From contig NC_018949.1 in assembly GCF_000304475.1 (NCBI RefSeq), forward strand, positions 124,001 through 188,000: a stretch of DNA of 64,000 bases, written 5' to 3'. The position numbers were made by a program, and so were the translations under genes. The notes below the pieces were generated by a model. The model saw only the letters and a program-made list of their open reading frames with translations. It did not search any database and was not told the origin of the DNA. Shown in pieces: positions 56,432 to 64,000 of the stretch (positions are counted from its first letter, which is position 1; the number at the start of each line of letters is the position of its first letter). This DNA is from Kazachstania africana CBS 2517 (taxonomy: Eukaryota > Ascomycota > Saccharomycetes > Saccharomycetales > Saccharomycetaceae).

Positions 56432-57129
56432 TGGAAGGATTCAATTAATTGTGAATTAAAATCAAAAAAGAAGAAAAAACCAAAACGAATACGACAAAAT
56501 CTTAGTGCAGATAGGCTTCAGAGATTTGTTTTATTGAATTTTGATATGTTTTTTTCCTTCTCCTTTTTCTATGAGAAGATTCTCTTTCTTTACTAGTAAA
56601 CTAGTTTGTTATGGAACTTACTTCTCTTCAAAAGCTAAACAAAAGAATTGACACAACGAAGAAGAGAGTGACCTTTTCTAAAAAAAGATAAAAATACTTA
56701 GGGTACTGTGAAACAGATACTTAGGACTTGGTAGCAAAACAAAATGATCACTAATCAGATACTAAGTAACCAGAATGAATTGGATAAAAGAAGAAAGAAA
56801 AAGAGGGAGTTAAAAGAGCGGAATAATGAAAATAACCTGAGTTTTCAGTAATGATGACTGAATTACTGGGAAATGCCTTGGGATCGAATACTTTGCCGAC
56901 TAGAATTTAACTTGGCTCGATATATTCTATAAATTCAGCTGTTTTCTACCAACGAAAAAACTTTCCTTTAATAACAAATTTTGATACTGTCTTTATCAAA
57001 CTCTTCTTTATCAAACGTAGATTAATCGACTGTCAATTTAATTCACCAAAATTTTTCCTCAAATTTCTTCCCTTTTCCGTTGTTTTTTCTTGTCTTTTTT
57101 TTCTTTCGGAAGGCAAAAAATAACAAAAT

Positions 57130-57136
57130 TTACCCG
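57130..57136. promoter_or_regulatory. Reb1-type site TTACCCG
   Basis: TTACCCGG at 57130-57137 matches the Reb1 consensus in the middle of the PSR-POM34 promoter region. Confidence 0.6.
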
Positions 57137-57168
57137 GATTTGCCACTTTTTGGTCCGCATTTTTTGAC

Positions 57169-57243
57169 CTAGGGTTAATGTGGCTTTTTTTCAAAATATA
57201 GGGTTCGGTATCTCTGCTTCGGTCGGATTTTGGTTAGGGCTAA
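57169..57243 (+). promoter_or_regulatory. Cluster of three Tbf1-type TAGGG motifs upstream of POM34
   Basis: CTAGGGTTA (57169-57177), TAGGGTT (57199-57205) and GTTAGGGCTAA (57233-57243) have the same orientation within 75 bp, just after the Reb1 site. Tbf1 recognises ACCCTAA/TTAGGGT. The nearest start is POM34, 150-225 bp away. Confidence 0.55.
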
Positions 57244-57273
57244 TTTTAACCATGGTCGGGTTTCTCTTCTCTC

Positions 57274-57292
57274 AAAAAAAAAAAAAAAAAAA
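57274..57292 (+). repeat. Poly(A) tract before POM34
   Basis: 19 consecutive A residues about 100 bp before POM34; a nucleosome-depleting tract that fits with the neighbouring Reb1 site. Confidence 0.9.
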
Positions 57293-57393
57293 TTTACGAA
57301 GGATTCCAATTAATTCATTAGTGTTATTATATGAAAAATAGATGCTTTTTTCTTTATATGATAGATGAAATTAGTACATAGATACTCGTAAAA

Positions 57394-58629
57394 ATGAATT
57401 CTAATAGTAATGAGAAACCATTAATGGGCACTCCTAGACCTTTGTCGAAGGATCAATTTCACTCTTTAAGAGATAAAGTCGTCAAGGAATCGCCAAAATT
57501 GTATAGACAAAAAATCCTATCTGATCCAAATACACCACTTTCCAAGAACTTCAATGGCAATGTTCTAAATTTCGCTCGTATAAATCTACCACAGTTCAAT
57601 AACGATGCAAGACCTCAAACCGTCCCCAATACTCCATTTCAATCTGAGGAGATCTACCGTAATCCATTGAAAGCATCATCATCATCAACTATGGCGCAAC
57701 CAGTTTATAAGGGATCTAAGCTGATATCAGAAACATTACCTGATACTGAAGATGTTACCAAGGTGAAAATCGGTACCACTATAGAATCGTCTTCTCCTGA
57801 ACTTGGTAATTTTGAGAATCCGATTTTAGGAAAATTAGTTAAAAGATCAATTAGTAAAGAATTTGAAATCCAAAAGATTATTATAAATGTCATCAGTATA
57901 GCACTCTTCAATCTACTTTCTAAATTTTCTATATTATTTATCAACCATTCAAAAGTGGGTAGAAGATTTCACTTATTTTATTCAAATGTAATCCAATCAT
58001 GTCTGAACAATTTTTGGAACGTTGATGGTATGAAAAAGATTTATTTCTTTTGGATAAAAGTTAATTACAATTATTTCAACAATAAGTTGTCATTCCATCT
58101 TACCGCAGAACACCTAATACATGGTTTTTATTTGCTCGTTGCTTACAACATCATTCTCTCTATGTGGAAATTATTCATGACAATAAACATGAATGATATA
58201 AATTTGAATGAAAAGCAAAGAACATTACTAGGCCTGAATGCAGCTTCAATTACACAACAGAACCATGCCACTCCAATAATGAAACCACATATTGTGAAGA
58301 CTGTACCATCCAAATCATCTAAAGTCCAACCATCGCAATCTGTACCATCAACTCCACTAATATTCAAATCATTAAAGACACCAATGAAGTCAAGACAGGA
58401 GAAAATCAAACTTGAAAGCACAAAATTTAATAAATTGAACGCATTTGGTGATAATCTTCAAAGAAATACCATCCTAAATAATCACTTGAATTTTAAAGGT
58501 ATGAGTAATGGAAATATTGTTTCCACAACCTATTCTGCTCCTGCCACTACTGTAAGAAACAAAGGTTATATTCCAAGCAGTAAATACTCTTATATGATGA
58601 ACTCTCCAAGTCCTTCAAAGAAAATATAG
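57394..58629 (+). CDS. POM34: Pom34, integral membrane nucleoporin
   Basis: A 411-residue protein with two hydrophobic segments (about residues 162-185, IIINVISIALFNLLSKFSIL, and about 232-256, LIHGFYLLVAYNIILSMWKLF). They are flanked by Ser/Thr/Pro-rich N- and C-terminal regions that face the pore or cytoplasm. This is the double-pass architecture of Pom34, which with Pom152 and Ndc1 forms the membrane ring of the nuclear pore. S. cerevisiae Pom34 is shorter (299 residues), so both tails are longer here. The identification depends on the weakly conserved membrane region and on the position between PSR and MEU1 (YLR019W-YLR018C-YLR017W), which is exact. Confidence 0.85.
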   Translation: MNSNSNEKPLMGTPRPLSKDQFHSLRDKVVKESPKLYRQKILSDPNTPLSKNFNGNVLNFARINLPQFNNDARPQTVPNTPFQSEEIYRNPLKASSSSTMAQPVYKGSKLISETLPDTEDVTKVKIGTTIESSSPELGNFENPILGKLVKRSISKEFEIQKIIINVISIALFNLLSKFSILFINHSKVGRRFHLFYSNVIQSCLNNFWNVDGMKKIYFFWIKVNYNYFNNKLSFHLTAEHLIHGFYLLVAYNIILSMWKLFMTINMNDINLNEKQRTLLGLNAASITQQNHATPIMKPHIVKTVPSKSSKVQPSQSVPSTPLIFKSLKTPMKSRQEKIKLESTKFNKLNAFGDNLQRNTILNNHLNFKGMSNGNIVSTTYSAPATTVRNKGYIPSSKYSYMMNSPSPSKKI

Positions 58630-58758
58630 TGTATGTCATGAAAAGGAGAATAATTAATTAATATAAATATATAGAATACATAGATAAATGATTCTTCTCG
58701 TTCTCTCTTCTTTTATTTGAAAATTTGATTCACTTTTACCTGGCTGTGATTTAACAGA

Positions 58759-59715
58759 TTACCAGTGATCTGGGAACAGAAATCTTAACTTGTTCAAAGT
58801 TTCCTTTGACATGGCTTCTGGTTTAGTAGAGATGGACATTTTCATGGCTTCATGTAAACCATCGCCATTTTGCATGAATTCTGGCAATTCATTTGCCATA
58901 TTCTCAATGATCATGGAAGCCAATCTATTAGCATTTTGAGCATTACTTGATAGATTACCGATAACGGTTTCTACTGTGACAGGTTCTTCATTATCTCTCC
59001 ACGCATCATAATCCGTGGACATACAAACCATTTGATATGGTAATTCACATTCACGAGCCAATTTAGCTTCTGGGATGACACTCATGTTTATAACGTCACC
59101 ACCAAGTAATCTATACATTTTGGATTCGGCACGCGTTGAAAATTGCGGGCCTTCCATACAGATGACAGTAGTATCTTTAGTGAAATGTAAGTCGCATGGC
59201 TCGTTGGTAGTTTCATTGATTAGACAATCTTTGAATTGATATATATATCTAGCAAAATTTTCAGAAAATGGATTACCAAAACCGACGTGACCAACTAGAC
59301 CAATATCGTTGAAATAAGAAGATTCCCTGATACCTTTAGTTCTATCAATAATTTGTTGTGGTAATACGAAATCTCTTGGTTTGATTTCTTCTCTTAAGGA
59401 ACCTACAGCACTGAAAGAAAGAACGGCTTTACATTTCAAATTCTTTAAAGCGGCCATATTTGCTCTAAATGGTACTCTTGTAGGAGGATATTCGTGATTG
59501 ACACCATGTCTAGCGATGAATGCGACGTAGAAATGGTTTCCGTTACCAATAAATTTGGAAATGGTGATAGGAGAAGATGTGAAACCCCATGGAGTTTCAA
59601 TTGGTGGTAGGACTGCGATCGGTTCTAGACAGTCTAATTTGTATAAACCGGTTCCACCGATAATACCTAAGTCTACAGCGGCGTGGAAGACAGATGGTAA
59701 TTCTGAGTTTGTCAT
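58759..59715 (-). CDS. MEU1: Methylthioadenosine phosphorylase
   Basis: A 318-residue MTAP (337 in S. cerevisiae). It shows the purine-nucleoside-phosphorylase family 2 pattern: [35 protein letters not shown] (phosphate binding), [35 protein letters not shown] and the substrate-specific DYDAW. It cleaves 5'-methylthioadenosine from polyamine synthesis to adenine and methylthioribose-1-phosphate, the first step of methionine salvage; cytosolic. A perfect PAC motif and an A/T-rich RRPE-like stretch lie upstream. Confidence 0.97.
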   Translation of the reverse strand: MTNSELPSVFHAAVDLGIIGGTGLYKLDCLEPIAVLPPIETPWGFTSSPITISKFIGNGNHFYVAFIARHGVNHEYPPTRVPFRANMAALKNLKCKAVLSFSAVGSLREEIKPRDFVLPQQIIDRTKGIRESSYFNDIGLVGHVGFGNPFSENFARYIYQFKDCLINETTNEPCDLHFTKDTTVICMEGPQFSTRAESKMYRLLGGDVINMSVIPEAKLARECELPYQMVCMSTDYDAWRDNEEPVTVETVIGNLSSNAQNANRLASMIIENMANELPEFMQNGDGLHEAMKMSISTKPEAMSKETLNKLRFLFPDHW

Positions 59716-60590
59716 TTTTGGTTGGATTATAGTGAGTGCAAACGTTAGTCTTCATAAAATATCAAGTAGAATATCTCGAAGCTCATCGCATTTTGATGAA
59801 ATTTTTTATTTTTTTCTTTATTTTTTTTTCCGCGAGAGATTTTCAATTGCCAATTGACGCTGTGACAGTTATTGGTTTGGTGTATCAATCCTGCCTGCGT
59901 GAGGCTCTGGACTCAGCTAGCAGCACTATCAGTTCAGTGGACAGCTAGTTTCAGCATACTGTAAGACTCATTTATTGATCAAAGTTGGAAATGTAAATGA
60001 GCAAGAGTGTGAGATCAAAAAGAACGCTTCTAATCAAATATCTTCGAAGTAGAAGTACAGTGTATATTGTGTATAGAGTATAGATTTGTATACATCGTAA
60101 GGTAATTTCTGATGTAATAAACAGTCATTAAAACATTCCCTCTATTTTTTTAAATTTTTTTAATGTTTAAATCTCTGTCACAATATATTCCAGAATATGT
60201 TATCCCATCGAGTAAACAATTCAATAAAAATAGCGACAGATGTATGGTGCCAGTTGCAAGGACAAGATACCAGAGCGCAAGACAGACTTGGTTAATAGTC
60301 CCAATACTACCCAAGTCCAGCCCAGCCCATGTATCATCTCCAGTAAAAAAAGCTGGCAGAATTTCGCTGCAAAAATCAGCTCTTTTTTTTTCTTGCTGCA
60401 AAATTGAGCAGAGAAAAAATGGAAAGAGAAAAACTAAAAGGGTAGAAGAAAAATAAAATATAAGGATGGGAATATCAAAAAGTTAAAGAATATCAGATTA
60501 AATAATAGACGCAGTTTGTAAACCATACAACTGGTGTTTTGTTCACAACACAATAGAAGAAGAAGAGGAAGAAGGGACTAGCTGAACAAG
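59716..60590. other. Divergent promoter region MEU1-CYR1 (875 bp)
   Basis: The MEU1-proximal part has the PAC/RRPE pair and long T runs (59801-59830). A 97-codon plus-strand ORF at 60163-60456 and a minus-strand ORF across it look like chance. The 60 bp before CYR1 are purine-rich (GAAGAAGAAGAGG). An in-frame TAG at 60579 sets the CYR1 start. Confidence 0.55.
59780..59807 (-). promoter_or_regulatory. PAC and RRPE-like motifs upstream of MEU1
   Basis: AGCTCATCGC (59780-59789) is the exact reverse complement of GCGATGAGCT, and GAAATTTTTT follows at 59798-59807. The pair is 65-92 bp from the MEU1 ATG in the arrangement typical of ribosome-biogenesis genes. Confidence 0.65.
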
Positions 60591-63500
60591 ATGCCGTTTC
60601 CTTCAAAATATGATACGGATACATTACCTGAGGAAAAACTTTGGAAAGAAAGGAAAGAAGAACAAGATGATGATGGTGATGATGACATGATAACACAGAA
60701 TAAGCCAAACTTTATTGAAAGAATACATGATGAGGACCAGTACTTTAACAGTGCCAAGCGAGGGAAGCGATTGAGTGCACAGTATCAAGGAGGAGGTCCC
60801 TTGGATAGAACTCCTAGTAGAGATAGCATTAAGTCATCTTTCCCCACTACAAACAGTGAAAGATCCAAGAAACAAAAGAAAAAAGCTCCTCTTTCACTGA
60901 GAAGAACTTTAAGTAATCTATCAATAACTAATTCCGGTCATACTGCAGGCCATGACAAGGGAAATGACTTTTCATATTCGCAACATCATACTGATGTAAT
61001 GCCACCAAGAAAGCATTCATTTGCAGGATCGTTGTTTAAGAGATTATCCAGTACTGGTTTAACTTCTGCAAAGCCTCCAAAAACGAAAGTAACTCCAAAG
61101 AAAGAAAAACTAGGAAAAGTTCAACCAAAAGCCACCACTGCAGTGGCTCCTCATGCAAGTCCTGTATCAAGTATTACGTCTTTTATTACAAGTAGAAGAG
61201 GTTCAAAAGAGTCTGTATTACCTCCAAATGTCTCCGAACACATATCTCCACAAGTTAAGGAAAAGGTCAACACAATCACAAACACTCTGGAGCCTTCAGA
61301 TACCTCCCCCATTAAATATAATAACAACAAAGCTACATCCAACATGGTGCCAAGGCGAAGTTCTGCAATACCGCCACTTTCATCGACCAGTACTAGCAGG
61401 AGAAATTCTGCCATAAGTACAATAAATGCTAGCGATAGATCTAGTTCACAAACTTCAAAAGATCAACCAGGAGATACAATAACGTCGTCTAAAGTACAGT
61501 CTTATAATATATTACCTGTTAATACCATCCAAAAAAATAATAATGAAGAAGATAATGAAAAAGGAGATTTAAAAGTTTTTAATGACCTGGATGAAAAAAT
61601 TGTAAAGAATGAACCCCAAGATAATAAAGAAAATGAAGAAACTCAACCAAAATGGTTTCCTCTTGACACCAACTTAGAAGATATTACGGACATTACAAAG
61701 CCTGTTGTAGAAAACGTTTCCATCCCTCTTCCCGAGCCATCTGCTCTTAAGCAAAGAAATTCTGCCACTGGAGGATCAATAGAAAATGACGATATAACTT
61801 TTAAAGCAAATCATAATAGACTTTCAGCAAGAAATGCACTGTTAAGCCCAAAGAAATCGCATTCAATTGCTAACCTACCAGCTTGGAGCGGCTCATCGAA
61901 CATAAATAATATTCCTACATTTTCTTATAAAAGCACAAACCAATGGATTGCTCCTCAAAGTTGGGATATCGATCAAGCAAGCTTACCAAAGAAATCAAGA
62001 TCAAAATCAAGGAAAGCTTTTAAGGAGATCGATCCACTGGCGGTCTCAGGAAGGGATCGTAAACATCACAGACTTAGAGGTAGGAATTTCAATTTACATG
62101 AAGGTAAAGATAATGCGGATATAAAAGCCAACACTTATTCTTTTCTTAATAACACACCAACTTCAAATTACCAGTATGGAAATGAGGATGACTTTTCGGA
62201 CTATACTTCCGGAACAGAAAGCACGACTTCATCTTCTTCCGAGGAAAAAGATGAAGATTTTTATGATATCGATAGTGATGAACATGATAATAGTAATGTG
62301 CGAAGGGCACTGGTGAAAGATGCTAAAAAGAGGCTGATGTCGTCAACAGAACTTTCTGCTTTGGCGAGAGAAAATAGTAATGAAAATATGGCAGGACGTG
62401 TAAGGTTTAGTTTAGACGATGAAAGATTTGATAAAGTGGAATATGAATTAGAACGTTACTATAAAGATTTTAGTGACTTAGACCCAAAGAGACATTATGC
62501 CATTCGTATTTTCAATACGGATGATACATTCACCACATTATCTTGTACACCTGGCACAACCGTTGAAGAAATGTTACCAACTTTAAAAAAGAAATTTAAC
62601 ATAACTTCACAAAGCAACTTTCAAATATCATTAAAAGTTGGTAAATTGTCAAAAATTTTGAGGCCATTGTCCAAGCCAATTCTTGTAGAAAGGAAACTTT
62701 TGCTATTGAATGGTTATAGAAAATCTGACCCATTACATATAATGGGTATAGAGGATTTAAGTTTTGTTTTCAAATTTCTCTTCCATCCAGTAACACCCTC
62801 TCACTTCACTCCTGAACAAGAACACAAATTGTTAAGAAGCGACTTCGTGCATGTGGATCTGAGAAATATGGATTTGACTACACCTCCAATCATCTTTTAT
62901 CAACATACTTCAGAAATTGAGAGTTTAGATGTATCAAATAATGCCAATATTTTCCTTCCATTAGAATTTATACAGAGCACCATTAAATTATTAAGTTTAA
63001 GAATGGTGAATGTTAGGGCATCAAAGTTTCCTGCTAACATAACGGAAGCTTATAAACTTGTTTCGTTAGAATTACAGAGAAATTTCATTAAGAAAGTGCC
63101 AAGTTCAATTTCAAAATTGGGAAATTTGACTATTTTAAATCTTCAATGTAATGAGCTGGACAAACTACCAAACGGATTCGTGCAACTGAAAAACTTACAA
63201 TTACTAGATCTCTCATCAAACAGGTTTGTTCATTATCCAGAAGTTATAAATAGCTGTACCAATCTACTTCAAGCTGACTTATCCTATAATAAAATTCAAT
63301 CTTTGCCTGAAAGTATCAATCAATTGGTAAAATTGGCAAAGATCAATTTGTCCCACAATAAGCTTACCACAATTACAAGTTTGGTCAGTATGAAGAGTCT
63401 AAGGACCTTGAATCTGCGCCATAATAGGATAACCTCCATGAAAACTGATGCATCAAACTTACAGAACCTGTTTTTAACCGATAATAGAATTTCCAGGTTT

Positions 63501-64000
63501 GAAGATACTCTGCCTAAATTGCGCGCTTTAGAAATACAGGAAAATCCCATCACCTCAATATCATTCAAAGAATTTTACCCTATGAATATGACAAGTTTAT
63601 CTTTAAATAAAGCACAACTGTCCAGTATTCCCGGTGAACTCTTCACTAATTTAACAAGACTAGAAAAACTAGAATTGAACGAAAATAATTTAAGTAGACT
63701 TCCACCGGAAATCTCTCTGTTAAGCAAACTAATCTATCTTTCTGTCGCTAGAAACAAACTTGAATGCTTTCCGCCCAATTTTTCACAGCTAACTAGTTTA
63801 AAATCATTGGATCTTCATTCTAACAATATTAGGGACTTTTATGACGGGATGGAAGATATTGAACTGAACTTTCTAAATATATCTTCTAATATGTTTGGTA
63901 CCCCAAGTCTCGAAAAACCATTCTATCAGAACATTTTGAATGGAGCCAAGTTGTCAAAAAGTTTACTATTTTTTATTGCAGCGGATAACCAATTTGACGA
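60591..64000 (+). CDS. CYR1: Adenylate cyclase (N-terminal 1,136 codons, cut by window edge)
   Basis: The frame is open from the ATG at 60591 (preceded in frame by TAG 60579-60581) to the right edge. Residues 1-620 are Ser/Lys/Asp-rich with low conservation. A Ras-association domain lies at about 630-735 ([20 protein letters not shown]). It is followed from about 750 by many leucine-rich repeats ([37 protein letters not shown]) up to [10 protein letters not shown] at the edge. The PP2C-like and cyclase catalytic domains lie outside. Cyr1 makes cAMP under Ras and Gpr1/Gpa2 control and is anchored at the membrane. I saw no frameshift at the positions checked (62460 and 63960). Confidence 0.97.
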   Translation, partial: MPFPSKYDTDTLPEEKLWKERKEEQDDDGDDDMITQNKPNFIERIHDEDQYFNSAKRGKRLSAQYQGGGPLDRTPSRDSIKSSFPTTNSERSKKQKKKAPLSLRRTLSNLSITNSGHTAGHDKGNDFSYSQHHTDVMPPRKHSFAGSLFKRLSSTGLTSAKPPKTKVTPKKEKLGKVQPKATTAVAPHASPVSSITSFITSRRGSKESVLPPNVSEHISPQVKEKVNTITNTLEPSDTSPIKYNNNKATSNMVPRRSSAIPPLSSTSTSRRNSAISTINASDRSSSQTSKDQPGDTITSSKVQSYNILPVNTIQKNNNEEDNEKGDLKVFNDLDEKIVKNEPQDNKENEETQPKWFPLDTNLEDITDITKPVVENVSIPLPEPSALKQRNSATGGSIENDDITFKANHNRLSARNALLSPKKSHSIANLPAWSGSSNINNIPTFSYKSTNQWIAPQSWDIDQASLPKKSRSKSRKAFKEIDPLAVSGRDRKHHRLRGRNFNLHEGKDNADIKANTYSFLNNTPTSNYQYGNEDDFSDYTSGTESTTSSSSEEKDEDFYDIDSDEHDNSNVRRALVKDAKKRLMSSTELSALARENSNENMAGRVRFSLDDERFDKVEYELERYYKDFSDLDPKRHYAIRIFNTDDTFTTLSCTPGTTVEEMLPTLKKKFNITSQSNFQISLKVGKLSKILRPLSKPILVERKLLLLNGYRKSDPLHIMGIEDLSFVFKFLFHPVTPSHFTPEQEHKLLRSDFVHVDLRNMDLTTPPIIFYQHTSEIESLDVSNNANIFLPLEFIQSTIKLLSLRMVNVRASKFPANITEAYKLVSLELQRNFIKKVPSSISKLGNLTILNLQCNELDKLPNGFVQLKNLQLLDLSSNRFVHYPEVINSCTNLLQADLSYNKIQSLPESINQLVKLAKINLSHNKLTTITSLVSMKSLRTLNLRHNRITSMKTDASNLQNLFLTDNRISRFEDTLPKLRALEIQENPITSISFKEFYPMNMTSLSLNKAQLSSIPGELFTNLTRLEKLELNENNLSRLPPEISLLSKLIYLSVARNKLECFPPNFSQLTSLKSLDLHSNNIRDFYDGMEDIELNFLNISSNMFGTPSLEKPFYQNILNGAKLSKSLLFFIAADNQFD

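Larger units (their letters stand above)
56432..57393. other. Divergent promoter region PSR-POM34 (962 bp)
   Basis: Contains a Reb1 site, three TAGGG motifs and a 19-A run (57274-57292) close to POM34. The PSR-proximal half is A-rich and plain. No ORF or RNA gene is recognised. Confidence 0.55.

Noticed and set aside
60163..60456. 97-codon ORF between MEU1 and CYR1, with an antisense ORF over it
   Set aside because: No features and no syntenic counterpart; the two overlapping frames argue for chance.

Overview
The window is nuclear DNA from a budding yeast of the Saccharomycetaceae. Nearly every reading frame can be matched to a Saccharomyces cerevisiae gene, the genes are compact and lack introns, the intergenic DNA is AT-rich, and both tRNAs are almost identical to the yeast tRNA-Ser(AGA) and tRNA-Asp(GUC). 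Gene order suggests a species that shares the whole-genome duplication but lies outside the Saccharomyces sensu stricto group (a Naumovozyma- or Kazachstania-type genome). The long central block follows one ancestral order, but it keeps genes that S. cerevisiae has split between chromosomes XIV and IX. I cannot name the species. All orthology calls rest on recognising the proteins from memory; no search was run.

Layout. (A) 1-10.2 kb, like S. cerevisiae XII-R near the centromere: BRE2 (cut by the left edge), PPR1, SSK1, SSL1, a 2-kb gene-poor stretch with tRNA-Ser, then CMS1. (B) 10.5-52.7 kb, like XIV-L: TCB2, SNN1, END3, SAL1, PMS1, SWS2, EOS1, a basic protein in the NIS1 position, MKS1, IMP4, MLF3, MSK1, RNH201, LAT1, TOM7, RPL16, FKH2. 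It then continues with MET18, RRT14, tRNA-Asp and POG1 (genes found on IX in S. cerevisiae) before returning to AQR1, YDJ1, MTQ1, GCD10, NOP2. (C) 53-59.7 kb: SOF1, PSR1/2, POM34, MEU1. (D) the first 1,136 codons of adenylate cyclase CYR1, cut by the right edge.

The genes are core housekeeping functions: ribosome biogenesis (CMS1, IMP4, RRT14, NOP2, SOF1, RPL16), tRNA methylation and charging (GCD10, MSK1), DNA repair (PMS1, RNH201, SSL1), mitochondria (SAL1, SWS2, LAT1, TOM7, MTQ1), signalling (SSK1, CYR1, PSR, MKS1) and transcription (PPR1, FKH2, BRE2). Ribosome-biogenesis promoters carry PAC and RRPE motifs. Rap1-, Tbf1-, Reb1- and Cbf1-type sites can be seen in several intergenic regions.

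The most interesting observation is the POG1 orthologue. Its frame meets a TAA at 43260, yet stays open in the same frame for 60 more codons and ends in a motif that I recognise as the conserved Pog1 C-terminus. This points to stop-codon readthrough, a very recent nonsense mutation, or a base error. Further leads are an exact 11-bp inverted pair of TTAGGG (Tbf1-like) sites before MET18, a four-unit 10-bp-step heat-shock-element pattern before YDJ1, loss of the RPL16 intron, and a perfect Rap1 site before SSL1. Many track ORFs begin at GTG or TTG; starts given here are moved to the first sensible ATG.
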